From Galbibacter sp048266365 (lineage in GTDB: Bacteria; Bacteroidota; Bacteroidia; Flavobacteriales; Flavobacteriaceae), in contig NZ_JBLWZP010000014.1 in NCBI RefSeq assembly GCF_048266365.1, positions 8,503 to 72,502 of the forward strand: a DNA stretch of 64,000 bases. Reading direction: 5' to 3'. This document shows positions 54,543 through 63,926 of this stretch, in pieces (the first letter of the stretch is position 1; each line of letters begins with the position of its first letter). The position numbers were made by a program, and so were the translations under genes. The notes below the pieces were generated by a model. The model did not search any database and had not been told where the DNA came from. It worked only from the letters and a program-made list of their open reading frames with translations.

Positions 54543-55474
54543 ACCTAAAAACCTCTATTATCCGTTTAACACTTTGTTGCCTATATATTGCCTTAAGTGC
54601 AAATCTTAGCGCGCAAAATAGTATTCCCTTATACCCTGAAGCCGTACCGCACGCACTAGCTGATGCACCACAAGAAAAACATACTGAAAATGATATTCTT
54701 TGGATTACCGAGATTAGAACACCTACTATTGAGGTCTATCTCCCTCCCAAGAGACATCAGAACAAAAAAGCTGTGATCATCCTTCCTGGTGGTGGATATC
54801 ACGGATTGGCTTATGATTTAGAGGGCATAGAGATTGCCAAATGGTACAACACCATCGGATACACCGCCTTTGTTCTAAAATATAGAACCCCGGAAAGACA
54901 TACCAGAGATTTTAAAAACAAGATTCCGCTAAGTGATGCTGTTCGCGCTATTAAATACATCCGAAAAAATGCAGATCGTTGGAGCATTGATCCCCATAAT
55001 ATAGGTATCATGGGATTCTCAGCGGGAGGTCATTTAGCCTCTACCCTTGGAACGCATTACGACATGGAAGTTTTCCCAAAGAGCGATCCCTATCATGAGG
55101 TTAGTGCACGCCCGGACTTTATGGTTTTGATTTATCCGGTTATCAGCATGGAGGACGCCTATACTCATAAAGGGTCTAAGCTATATCTGCTTGGAGAAAA
55201 ACCAAGTAAAGAAGCAGTTCATTTATTCTCCAACAACAAGCAGGTGAATTCAGAAACACCACCGACATTTTTAATTCATTGTGAAGATGACAATGTAGTT
55301 CCAGTGGCTAATAGTATTATGATGTTTCAAGCGCTTAAAGAAAACGATATTGATACTGAACTTCATGTGTTTCCTAAAGGCGGCCACGGTTTCGGTCTCG
55401 GTATAACAAATTCACATATAAGTATTTGGCCAACTCTGTTGGAAAGATGGCTGCACCAATTGGACGAAAAATAG
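54539..55474 (+). CDS. Secreted alpha/beta hydrolase, acetylxylan-esterase-like
   Basis: The 311-residue protein has a signal peptide (about 1-24, NLSA) and a serine hydrolase triad. The oxyanion loop is LPGGGYHG, the nucleophile is in GFSAGGHLAS, the Asp in CEDDNVVP and the His in GGHGFGLG. The PGGGYxxL pattern is typical of the BD-FAE/acetyl esterase group acting on plant-type polysaccharides. The overlap with the M20 gene shows a two-gene operon. Confidence 0.9.
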   Translation: MNLKTSIIRLTLCCLYIALSANLSAQNSIPLYPEAVPHALADAPQEKHTENDILWITEIRTPTIEVYLPPKRHQNKKAVIILPGGGYHGLAYDLEGIEIAKWYNTIGYTAFVLKYRTPERHTRDFKNKIPLSDAVRAIKYIRKNADRWSIDPHNIGIMGFSAGGHLASTLGTHYDMEVFPKSDPYHEVSARPDFMVLIYPVISMEDAYTHKGSKLYLLGEKPSKEAVHLFSNNKQVNSETPPTFLIHCEDDNVVPVANSIMMFQALKENDIDTELHVFPKGGHGFGLGITNSHISIWPTLLERWLHQLDEK

Positions 55475-55520
55475 CAAGACTATAGTATTTGGCACTACAG
55501 CCTTGCTATGTTTTATATGA
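55472..55520 (+). terminator. Terminator after the esterase gene
   Basis: Starting at the stop codon, TAGCAAG pairs with CTTGCTA, extended by an imperfect ACTATAGT/ACTACAGC inner stem, and is followed by TGTTTTAT. Confidence 0.7.
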
Positions 55521-55553
55521 TTGTATCAATTTTAAGCTTGGAATGCTGCTCAG

Positions 55554-57017
55554 CTAAAGATCGGAAATAAAACTTCCATAAGGATCTTTAAATTGATAGC
55601 CTTCTGAAACTCTGCGCTTACTCAATTTTTTAAACACCACCATTCCCCAAAGTGCAAACTCTTTCAAAAAGTTAATATCCTTCAACTCGTAATCCGGTTG
55701 GTACTTTTGAATTAGTTCAGCCAAAGGTTCCATTTCATTTAGTTGCTTTTGGTAATCGGCATCTGATGTTTCATCAAATAATTGCAGACCGCTTCCTGCA
55801 AAAAACCATTGAACCACCTCATCATAGGCATTGGTCTGATCTGGTCTTTCCAGTTTTTTTATCTCCGGAAAATAGAGCGGGAATAAGCTTTGAATCGCCT
55901 GATCAATAAGCTCCTCAGCAACAAAAACAGCTCCCTCCTGCTCTCCTTCATATACCAATTCCACTTTTCCGGTAATGGCAGGTATCACTCCCATGAAATC
56001 AGAAAGCCGTACACTGGTATGGGTCGCTCCATTTTTCAACATGCGTCGTTCCGCTGTACTGATAAGGTTTTCGAGGGCACTGATACTCAAACGCGCACTC
56101 ACACCACTCTTTGGATCTATATAGGGGCTTTCTCTAGCCTGAAAACCGATTTGTTCCAAAACATCATAGACCAATTGCGGTACGTAAACTGCCGATTTTT
56201 GAACATCCTCCAATTGAGCCTCTTGTTGGGTAATTTGCTTGGCAACTTCAAGGTTTTGCGGGTAATGCGTCAAGATTTGCGAACCTATCCGATCTTTTAA
56301 AGGCGTTACAATACTTCCTCTATTGGTATAATCCTCTGGGTTTGCAGTAAATACAAACTGCAGGTCCAAAGGTAAACGCAATTTAAAACCTCTAATCTGT
56401 ATATCACCTTCCTGTAGTATGTTGAATAATGACACCTGTATTCTAGCTTGCAGGTCAGGCAATTCATTGATAACAAATATGCTTCGATTTGCCCTAGGAA
56501 TCATTCCGTAGTGGATCACCCGATCATCGGCATAGGAAAGTTTTAAATTCATTGCTTTAATAGGATCTACATCCCCTATTAAATCTGCAACCGTTACATC
56601 CGGAGTCGCTAGCTTTTCAAAGAAGCGTTCTTCTCTTGGGATCCAGACAATAGGTGTTTGATCTCCTTTTTCTTTGATAAGCTCCACAGCATATCGCGAT
56701 AGCGGAACAAATGGATCATCGTTGATCTCAGATCCTGCTACCGCAGGAATCCATGGATCGAGCAACTTTACCATCCCCCGGGCAAGTCTGGTTTTTGCCT
56801 GGCCACGAAGTCCTAGTAAGTTTATATTGTGTTTGGAAAGTATGGCTCTTTCCAGTTCCGGGATCACAGAATTTTCATAGCCGTGAATTCCCTCAAAACT
56901 ATTGATACCATTTTTTAAATTCTTAATTAAATTTGCCCTGAGCTCTTCTTTGATGGATTTACTTTGATAGCCGGCGGCCTTTAATTCTCCAAGGGTAGTA
57001 ATTTTGTCTATTTGCAT
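55554..57017 (-). CDS. MoxR/magnesium-chelatase-type AAA+ ATPase with unusual Walker A
   Basis: The 487-residue cytoplasmic ATPase has a P-loop region LLGLRGQAKTRLARG (about 70-84), a Walker B-like SIFVINELPDLQ and sensor-type NPEDYTNRGSIVTPLKDR, as in ChlI/MoxR proteins. The Walker A has Ala where Gly normally precedes the catalytic Lys (GQAKT), and Asn-Glu replaces the usual Asp-Glu. This subgroup keeps these traits. It pairs with the VWA protein 62 bases upstream; such pairs remodel or insert metals into target complexes. The target is not encoded nearby. Confidence 0.88.
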   Translation of the reverse strand: MQIDKITTLGELKAAGYQSKSIKEELRANLIKNLKNGINSFEGIHGYENSVIPELERAILSKHNINLLGLRGQAKTRLARGMVKLLDPWIPAVAGSEINDDPFVPLSRYAVELIKEKGDQTPIVWIPREERFFEKLATPDVTVADLIGDVDPIKAMNLKLSYADDRVIHYGMIPRANRSIFVINELPDLQARIQVSLFNILQEGDIQIRGFKLRLPLDLQFVFTANPEDYTNRGSIVTPLKDRIGSQILTHYPQNLEVAKQITQQEAQLEDVQKSAVYVPQLVYDVLEQIGFQARESPYIDPKSGVSARLSISALENLISTAERRMLKNGATHTSVRLSDFMGVIPAITGKVELVYEGEQEGAVFVAEELIDQAIQSLFPLYFPEIKKLERPDQTNAYDEVVQWFFAGSGLQLFDETSDADYQKQLNEMEPLAELIQKYQPDYELKDINFLKEFALWGMVVFKKLSKRRVSEGYQFKDPYGSFISDL

Positions 57018-57079
57018 TATATCTGTATTCGTTATCGGATAATTTTAGCGCATAAGTCCCTTAAAGGACCCGCAATTAA

Positions 57080-58234
57080 TTATCGAATTCTCTTTTTTCT
57101 ATTGTTTTCGTAGTCCTCAAAAATCATTTCACCCAGTCCTGACAAACCAGTAAAAAAGGCCTTGCCTTTATTGGCTTCTGTAAAATGTCTAATAAACTGC
57201 ATCAAATAGGGATCCTGTGCGATCATAAAGGTCGTTATAGGAATCTGTAGTTTTCTAGCCTGCCGGGCCATGGTATAACACCGATCTACAATATATTGAT
57301 CTAGGCCCACACTATTCATATAATAGTCACCATTTGCTTTTCGAACACAACTGGGTTTCCCGTCCGTAATCATGAAAATTTGACGATTGGTATTTCGTTT
57401 ACGTCTTAACATGTCCATGGCGAGTTGCAGCCCTGCCACCGTATTGGTGTGGTAGGGACCAACTTTCAAATAAGGCAAGTCTTTGATCTGTATCGGCCAT
57501 GCATCGTTTCCAAACACTAGAATCTCTAAAGAATCCTTAGGATAACGGGTAGTTATCAGTTCAGACAAAGCCATAGCAACCTTTTTAGCCGGAGTGATTC
57601 TATCCTCTCCATAGAGTATCATACTATGACTAATGTCAATCATTAGGACGGTACTCATCTGTGCTTTGTGATGCGTCTCTTCTACCACCAGATCATCCTC
57701 ATCCATAGTAAAGGAATCAAAACCGTGATGACGCTGCGCATTACGAATACTCTCGGAAACATTGACCTGTTCAAGGGCATCCCCAAACCTGTACTCCCTA
57801 AAATTTCCGGTGCGCTCATCCCCCTGTCCAATATGCTTGCTGCGATGGTTTCCGGATCCGCTCTTTTTAAGCTTCCCGAAGATTTGTTCAAGAGCGTGTT
57901 TTCGAAGAATTTGTTCTGTCTTTGCTGTAATTGAAAACCCAGCTTGATCACCTTGACCATCTCCATTAGGATCAATTTCTTGTCGGATATAGCCTTTTTG
58001 TTTGAGGTCCTCGATAAAGTCGTCGATGGTATAATCTTCATCCGTTAATTGATACTCCTTATCCAACTCTCTAAGCCAGTCAATGGCCTCTTCAAAATCC
58101 CCAGAAGTATGCGTGATCAGTTCCTTGAAAATTTCAAACAGCTTTTCAAAGGGAGACTGATCTGGTTCCTCATATGAGGTGAATACGAATCCTTTTCTTT
58201 TTTTGTCTTTCATAGCTGCTTTAAAATTAATCAT
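57080..58234 (-). CDS. VWA-domain protein partner of the MoxR-like ATPase
   Basis: The 384-residue protein has an acidic helical N-terminal half and a C-terminal von Willebrand A domain (about 190-370) with the MIDAS motif MIDISHSM (DxSxS) and ITDGKPSCV. It lies upstream of the ATPase gene on the same strand, the standard gene order for ChlI/ChlD-like pairs. It probably delivers the client protein through the metal-dependent site. Confidence 0.9.
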   Translation of the reverse strand: MINFKAAMKDKKRKGFVFTSYEEPDQSPFEKLFEIFKELITHTSGDFEEAIDWLRELDKEYQLTDEDYTIDDFIEDLKQKGYIRQEIDPNGDGQGDQAGFSITAKTEQILRKHALEQIFGKLKKSGSGNHRSKHIGQGDERTGNFREYRFGDALEQVNVSESIRNAQRHHGFDSFTMDEDDLVVEETHHKAQMSTVLMIDISHSMILYGEDRITPAKKVAMALSELITTRYPKDSLEILVFGNDAWPIQIKDLPYLKVGPYHTNTVAGLQLAMDMLRRKRNTNRQIFMITDGKPSCVRKANGDYYMNSVGLDQYIVDRCYTMARQARKLQIPITTFMIAQDPYLMQFIRHFTEANKGKAFFTGLSGLGEMIFEDYENNRKKRIR

Positions 58235-58360
58235 TTATAATTAAGATTAAAAGAAAGTCGTAGCTATTAACATAGTATTAAAAACGGTATCAACATCATG
58301 ACGTTTTTGAAATTCCTAATAGAACTAAAACACCACAACTCTTAACAACTGAGTAGCTAT

Positions 58361-58400
58361 AAAAACAAAGCCCGGCACTTTGAATAAAAGTTTACCGGGC
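58361..58400 (-). terminator. Terminator of the SusC/SusD operon
   Basis: On the minus strand GCCCGG (58400-58395) pairs with CCGGGC (58375-58370), and the following sequence reads TTTGTTTTT. It lies about 50 bases after the SusD stop. Confidence 0.75.
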
Positions 58401-58452
58401 CTGGCTCAGGTGCTGTGAAGCACTTTAATTATATTAAGCTGTTTAAAGATGT

Positions 58453-60336
58453 CTATTCTGAATATCCTGGATTTTGAACCAACAAATCATTACGATTCAT
58501 CTCATCTCGGTGAATACTTATAAAATACATTTTATCCAACCATTGTCTATTCTCAATACCCGGGTCAAGATCATGAACCGTGTATGAATAATTATAACTT
58601 GCCGGATCATATTTGTATTTAGTAACCGACGCGCCTGCTTTTAGTTCTCCAAAAATATCCATCACTTGAACTTGCTGGCCTAGAGTAGTTGGGGCGATCA
58701 TCCAACGTCTGGCATCGTGAAAACGATGTTCTTCATACGCTAGTTCAATACGTCGTTCGTTTCTATAACGTTCCATCAAGGCATCTCCGGACTCCGTAAG
58801 AGCCGGAAGTCCTGCACGGAATCGAATTTTGTTGATCCAAATTCTGGCTTCCTCATCCTCACCTAGTTCAATACAGGCTTCCGCGTAATTAAGTACAGCT
58901 TCTGTATATTTAAACATCGGCCAAGGAATCTGTTGACGGTCTGTTTGGTTTACAATAGCAGGATCCGGATCGATAAACTTACGCATAGTGTAGGCAGTAT
59001 AACTACCATTCCAGTTCTCAATGGAGCTAGTACGCGTATCAACTCCATCATGAACCACTACATTTCCATCACCATCGATTATTTCATAATGACCGCTCTG
59101 GATTTGATTTGCCGGATCAGTGGCCGTAACATCTGCAGTCCTTGGTTTCCAGTCAGCACCATCATGTAGTATGGACGCATAAAAGCGTGGATCACGATTA
59201 TCGTAAGGTGCTGCAGCATGAACAGGATTATTCCAATCAAAAGCAGTACCATCGATCATTTCATAATCATCTACCAAATTTTGAGTTGGTGTATTTCCTG
59301 ACCAGTTATGATAACCGTTCGGGCCATTATTACGTCCAACCCAGGCACCTCCCTCATCCTTTTCATCCACAAAATATCGACCTAAAATAAGTTCAATCTC
59401 AGCAGAAGCATCTGCAACTGCACTTCCACCACCCATTGATAAAGCGAGATAATTGGCCTCACCTTCCTCTGGAGTTACCGGCTCTGAAAGATTCAACTTA
59501 TATCCTAAATTTTTATCCACCACAGCTTTTGCGGCTGCTTTGGCTTTTTGCCAACGCGCAGTTTGATCACCGGAGACATATCCTAAATATTCAGGATTAG
59601 AATAGCCTGCGATTGTAGCTGAATTCGCCGAAGCTGTTGGAATATCATGAAGATCACTTGCTGCATATACAAGAGTACGAGCTTTAAGAGCTAAAGCGGC
59701 AACATCGGTTGCGCGCCCAGTAGCGGTAGGCTGTCCTGTCAATAGCTCTACTGCTTTATCACAGTCTGCTATGATGAAATTCACACATTCTTCATATGTA
59801 TTTCTTGGAAGAAGATAATCTTCCTCCCCAAGCTCATACATCCGATCAACAATAGGAACTGCACCATAGTAACGCAGTAATTGATGATAATAGAAAGCTC
59901 TTAAAAAATGAGCCTCTCCCAATAATCGATCTGAGACTTGTTTATTATCAAATAATGGCTCCTCTAGATACGACATGGCGACATTTGTAGCACGAATTCG
60001 TTTGTACATGTCAGCCCAATTGTAATTGTAATTAATCCAACCTTGATCAACGGGGTTCGATCTAGATTCTGTTATCGTATTGATCCCCCTACCGGAGTGG
60101 GTAAACAGCGACTCATCAGTTAGTGAAGCCTGCATCTGTTCATCTAATCCGCCTTGTCCAAATCCATTATAGATGTCTAGGACAAAAGCTTCGGATAATG
60201 CTGGATCTGACCATGTATCAGAATTAGGAACCTCATCTAATGGTTTTCGATTCACGAAGTCATCATTGCATGAGGTCATTCCGACAAAAAGCAGAAGCAC
60301 GCATATCCTTAAAGTATATTGTTTTATATTGTTCAT
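58453..60336 (-). CDS. SusD/RagB family nutrient-binding lipoprotein
   Basis: The 627-residue lipoprotein (lipobox GMTSC, Cys23) has the SusD pattern: CNDDFVNRKPLDEVPNSDTW at the mature start, FLRAFYYHQLLRYYGAVPIV (about 146-165) and the C-terminal AVLNYAEACIELGE with IELAYEEHRFHDARRW. It sits on the outer surface as the lid of the SusC transporter. Only 11 bases separate it from the SusC gene. No glycoside hydrolase follows within the window on this side, so the substrate is unknown. Confidence 0.96.
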   Translation of the reverse strand: MNNIKQYTLRICVLLLFVGMTSCNDDFVNRKPLDEVPNSDTWSDPALSEAFVLDIYNGFGQGGLDEQMQASLTDESLFTHSGRGINTITESRSNPVDQGWINYNYNWADMYKRIRATNVAMSYLEEPLFDNKQVSDRLLGEAHFLRAFYYHQLLRYYGAVPIVDRMYELGEEDYLLPRNTYEECVNFIIADCDKAVELLTGQPTATGRATDVAALALKARTLVYAASDLHDIPTASANSATIAGYSNPEYLGYVSGDQTARWQKAKAAAKAVVDKNLGYKLNLSEPVTPEEGEANYLALSMGGGSAVADASAEIELILGRYFVDEKDEGGAWVGRNNGPNGYHNWSGNTPTQNLVDDYEMIDGTAFDWNNPVHAAAPYDNRDPRFYASILHDGADWKPRTADVTATDPANQIQSGHYEIIDGDGNVVVHDGVDTRTSSIENWNGSYTAYTMRKFIDPDPAIVNQTDRQQIPWPMFKYTEAVLNYAEACIELGEDEEARIWINKIRFRAGLPALTESGDALMERYRNERRIELAYEEHRFHDARRWMIAPTTLGQQVQVMDIFGELKAGASVTKYKYDPASYNYSYTVHDLDPGIENRQWLDKMYFISIHRDEMNRNDLLVQNPGYSE

Positions 60337-60347
60337 AACAAAAGTTT

Positions 60348-63300
60348 TTAGAAGGTTACGGACATACCAAAATTAATTATACGCGCCTGAGGATAATAAT
60401 GTCCAACAGAGTTCACAGACTCCGGATCCATTATTTTCATTTTACTCCATGTAGCCACGTTAAGCCCATTGAGGTAGAACCTTAGGTTAGAAATTCCTAT
60501 TTTCTCTCCGACCTCTGAAGGAAGTGTATATCCGACCTCTACATTCTTTAGACGGATATAATCGGTATCTCTCAGCCAGTATGTATTACCGTCAGAATAA
60601 TATTGATCACTACGATCAGTTATTCTAGGATGTACACTACTAGGATTGTCCACAGTCCAACGATTATTGTAAAAATCCATCAAGTAGTTCCCGATAGCTC
60701 CTGATTCATAAGTTAGAATCGGTACTTCCGCACCTGCGGAACCTTGGAGTAAAACGGTCAAGTCAAAATCTTTATAACGAACTTGCAGGTTTGCACCTCC
60801 TTGAAAAGTTGGCTGATTATTTATATCTCTTCGAACTCTATCATCAGGTGTAATCGCACCATCTCCGTCGAAGTCTTTGTATTTCATATCACCAGGTCTA
60901 ATGGTGTTTGTAATCTCACTATAATCAAGTGTATTTGCTGCAATGGCGTCTTGATCTTTAAAAACACCGTCATAAATATAGTACAGACCTGCGTCAATTG
61001 GACTACCGGTGGATCGTTGCCACTCTGGAGCTCCGGGAGCTTCGTCCCAGAATTTGATTTCGTTTTTGGCATAACCTCCATTTACAGCGAACTGAAAGTA
61101 AAGATCATCACTTAATTTACCATTATAGCCCACGTTAAACTCCCAACCTTTATTTTCGACCTCTCCAATGTTTTCTGCAGGAAGAGTCATCCCTGTAGTT
61201 TGTGGTATAGAGGCATTTCGTCTCCAAAGAATACTACTTCTTTTATTTAAGAATGCATCGAATTCAAAAAATACGCGGCCATCTAGCATTTCACCATCAA
61301 GACCTATATTGTAATTGTCTGCTTCCTCCCAAGTAATAAATGGGTTTGGCACACGAGATTCATAAAGTGATTTCGAAACTTTTCCATCGGTAATATAGCT
61401 GCTAAACCCATAGGTAGAATAGTATTGATACTCTTGCAAGTTACCATCGTAAAAGATGTTATCATTACCCATTTTACCCCATGAACCTCTCAATTTCAAC
61501 TGATTGACAAATGGAACACTTTCTTTCCAGAAATTTTCTTCAGAGATACGCCATCCTGCCATAATCCCTGGGAAAAATCCATAGCGGCTATTTTCGGGAA
61601 ACATATAAGAGCCGTCATAGCGCCATAAAAATTCAAATAGATATTTTTCATTAAAATTATAGGCTACCCTACCAAAATAGTTCAGACGAGCACGCTCCCA
61701 TGCGCCACCACCATTATTTTTCTCTGCATCACCACCGGCAAACATCTGATCAATCACTTCAGAGATAAAATAACGTCTATAGGCGCTAAAGTTTTCATTT
61801 TGAATAGTCTCTTTGTTAGTACCTACCAGTACGTTGACAGAGTGGTCGCCAAAAGTACGATCGTAGGTCAATGTTGCACCTAGAAGTATATTAAGCTGAT
61901 CTTGGTTTGCTTGGTTTAAATTAGGTTCTGATGGGCCTCGTTTTCCCTTAACTAATTTAGGGGTTACACCATCTGCCTCGTACTCACCTTGCCAGGTGTA
62001 TAGATACCAAGGAATTTCCCAACGTTTGTTCTGCTGGATATACTTATCAATGGCCGCTGTACCTGTTAATTTTAAACCTTCAATACCAGGTATCTTAATC
62101 TCTACCTTTCCGTTGGTTTGGAAATAGTATCTACGGTCTCTGTCGTATCCTGTCTGACTAGTAGTAATTACTACCGGGTTTTCTCCGTATTCAATATCCG
62201 GTCCCGGCATTCCATTTGGCCAATATGCAGGCTCTGTCGGAATACCTCGCATTAGCATTCTAAAGATGGCACCGGCTCCTTTAGTAGGGAAGTTACGATC
62301 CTCCTGTCTAGCCAAAACACCAACCTGTGTACTAATGTGCTCACTTACCTTTGCATCCAAATTGATACGAAGATCATACTGCTGATAATTCGTAGCAGAT
62401 TTCTTGTAATAAGCATCTTGATTTTGATACCCAATAGAGGTAAGGAATCGGAAGTTCTCATTTCCTCCGTCAAGTTGAAGGTTATGTCTTTCTTGAAGAG
62501 ACCACCCCTTCATAGTGGCATCAAACCAATCCGTATCCGGATGTCCCCAGGGGTCCGATCCATCTGCGAACAATCTTCTATCTTCAGGAGAAAAAGGAGC
62601 TGTCAGCACACTACCGTCAGGTCGTGTATAAGAGCCTGTTTCGCGAAAAGCCGAAGTTGCATCACCCCATGAACTTACAGGTAATTTATAGATCTCTAAA
62701 TCATTACGCATTTCTGAATATTCAACCGCTCCGGCTAAATCTGGAACTGTGGTCGGTTGAGAAAACCCAATATTACTCGTATAGGTAACACTAGTTTTTC
62801 CTTTACTACCACGCTTGGTAGTCACCAAAATAACTCCATTTGCTGCTCTGGCACCGTAAATAGCCGCGGAAGCATCCTTAAGAACAGAAATACTTGCGAT
62901 GTCTGCAGGATTGAGTCGTGCAAATCCACCTGTACGTGCAGGGACTCCATCGATAACCACCAGTGGGCTACTATCACCAAAGGAGTTCGTACCACGAATA
63001 CGAATGGTGGATCCATCATACCCCGGCTCACCACTACTCTGAGTAGCAATAACCCCGGGCATACGACCCGCAATAGCATTAGAAACGTTAACAGTAGGCG
63101 TTTTAACCAGTTCACTGGTATTAATACTAACTACCGAACCTGTGATCGCCTCTCTTTTTTGTTCACCATAACCTACTACTACGACCTCGCTCAATTGTTC
63201 GAGATCCTCGTTCATGGAAATGTTAATTTGAGATTTTCCACCCACGGCAACTGCCTGGGTTACAAATCCGATGTAGGAAAACTCTAAAGTTGCATCTGCA

Positions 63301-63536
63301 GGGACATTATCCAATTGATAATTTCCGTCAAAATCAGTCACCACACCGTTGCTAGTACCCTTTACAATGATACTGACTCCAGGTAATGGTGCCCCATCCA
63401 TGGCAGAGGTAACCGTTCCACTAACTCCTTGTTGAGCTTGTGCTTTGGCTACGCCGATGAGACAGAAAAAAGTCAAAAAGAACAATGGTAACAAATGCCG
63501 ATAGAGATTCCGCTTGGAATAGCATTCTTTTTTCAT
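60348..63536 (-). CDS. SusC/RagA family TonB-dependent transporter
   Basis: The 1062-residue protein has a signal peptide (about 1-35, AKAQAQQ) and a carboxypeptidase-like N-terminal extension (GVSGTVTSAMDGAPLPGVSI). The TonB-box-like region EVVVVGYGEQKREAITGSV precedes a plug (about 120-230, IRGTNSFGDSSPLVVIDGVP) and a barrel ending NFGMSVTF. It imports oligomeric nutrients across the outer membrane with energy from TonB. SusD is encoded directly downstream. A promoter candidate lies 90 bases upstream. Confidence 0.97.
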   Translation of the reverse strand: MKKECYSKRNLYRHLLPLFFLTFFCLIGVAKAQAQQGVSGTVTSAMDGAPLPGVSIIVKGTSNGVVTDFDGNYQLDNVPADATLEFSYIGFVTQAVAVGGKSQINISMNEDLEQLSEVVVVGYGEQKREAITGSVVSINTSELVKTPTVNVSNAIAGRMPGVIATQSSGEPGYDGSTIRIRGTNSFGDSSPLVVIDGVPARTGGFARLNPADIASISVLKDASAAIYGARAANGVILVTTKRGSKGKTSVTYTSNIGFSQPTTVPDLAGAVEYSEMRNDLEIYKLPVSSWGDATSAFRETGSYTRPDGSVLTAPFSPEDRRLFADGSDPWGHPDTDWFDATMKGWSLQERHNLQLDGGNENFRFLTSIGYQNQDAYYKKSATNYQQYDLRINLDAKVSEHISTQVGVLARQEDRNFPTKGAGAIFRMLMRGIPTEPAYWPNGMPGPDIEYGENPVVITTSQTGYDRDRRYYFQTNGKVEIKIPGIEGLKLTGTAAIDKYIQQNKRWEIPWYLYTWQGEYEADGVTPKLVKGKRGPSEPNLNQANQDQLNILLGATLTYDRTFGDHSVNVLVGTNKETIQNENFSAYRRYFISEVIDQMFAGGDAEKNNGGGAWERARLNYFGRVAYNFNEKYLFEFLWRYDGSYMFPENSRYGFFPGIMAGWRISEENFWKESVPFVNQLKLRGSWGKMGNDNIFYDGNLQEYQYYSTYGFSSYITDGKVSKSLYESRVPNPFITWEEADNYNIGLDGEMLDGRVFFEFDAFLNKRSSILWRRNASIPQTTGMTLPAENIGEVENKGWEFNVGYNGKLSDDLYFQFAVNGGYAKNEIKFWDEAPGAPEWQRSTGSPIDAGLYYIYDGVFKDQDAIAANTLDYSEITNTIRPGDMKYKDFDGDGAITPDDRVRRDINNQPTFQGGANLQVRYKDFDLTVLLQGSAGAEVPILTYESGAIGNYLMDFYNNRWTVDNPSSVHPRITDRSDQYYSDGNTYWLRDTDYIRLKNVEVGYTLPSEVGEKIGISNLRFYLNGLNVATWSKMKIMDPESVNSVGHYYPQARIINFGMSVTF

Positions 63537-63880
63537 GATTTGTTGTTTAAGATTAGTTAAAAATAGCTAAAAAGATAGACTATAGTCGCTAAGGAGTGAC
63601 GGACTATAATCCATCTTGAATTAATAAATGTATAAATTATATTTATTAATCTCAAAAAGAATTTAAGAAAATATAAATGATATGATAATTATTTAGTATT
63701 TTAACTTACGAATGCCTTTGTTTACTACTTATTTAATTAAATACATAAATTAACGAAATTTATGATTTTATCTTAGGGACCATATCAAATGTAAGATAAT
63801 TCCTGGTAAAATTATAACTCATCAGCAACGCTCGTGGACCCAATCCATGGTGTATATCCGTACTATATTCTGTAGTTTAT
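63537..63880. other. Leader and promoter region of the SusC gene
   Basis: About 340 bases. It holds a promoter candidate at 63625-63658 (minus) and, in the presumed leader, a possible stem TATAGTC/GACTATA around a 14-base loop (about 63581-63608). No protein gene seen. Confidence 0.45.
63625..63658 (-). promoter_or_regulatory. Promoter candidate for the SusC/SusD operon
   Basis: On the minus strand, TTTG (within TTTTTGAG) is followed after 20 bases by TACATTTA, one mismatch from the Bacteroidetes -7 consensus TAnnTTTG. The predicted start would leave a leader of about 80 bases. Confidence 0.45.
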
Positions 63881-63926
63881 AGTGAACTACCCACCCACGC
63901 CAAAGGCGATGGGTTGGGCTTCAGGC
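63881..63926 (-). mobile_element. Right end of an IS605-type element (copy 2)
   Basis: It holds a hairpin at 63890-63918 and the conserved terminal TAGTTCACT, matching copy 1 at 43195-43232 in opposite orientation. Beyond 63881 the two loci diverge, which fixes the element's end. Most of the element lies right of the window. Confidence 0.75.

Noticed and set aside
62757..63287. Plus-strand 176-residue open frame antisense to SusC
   Set aside because: Ser/Thr/Arg-rich antisense artefact of the SusC coding sequence.
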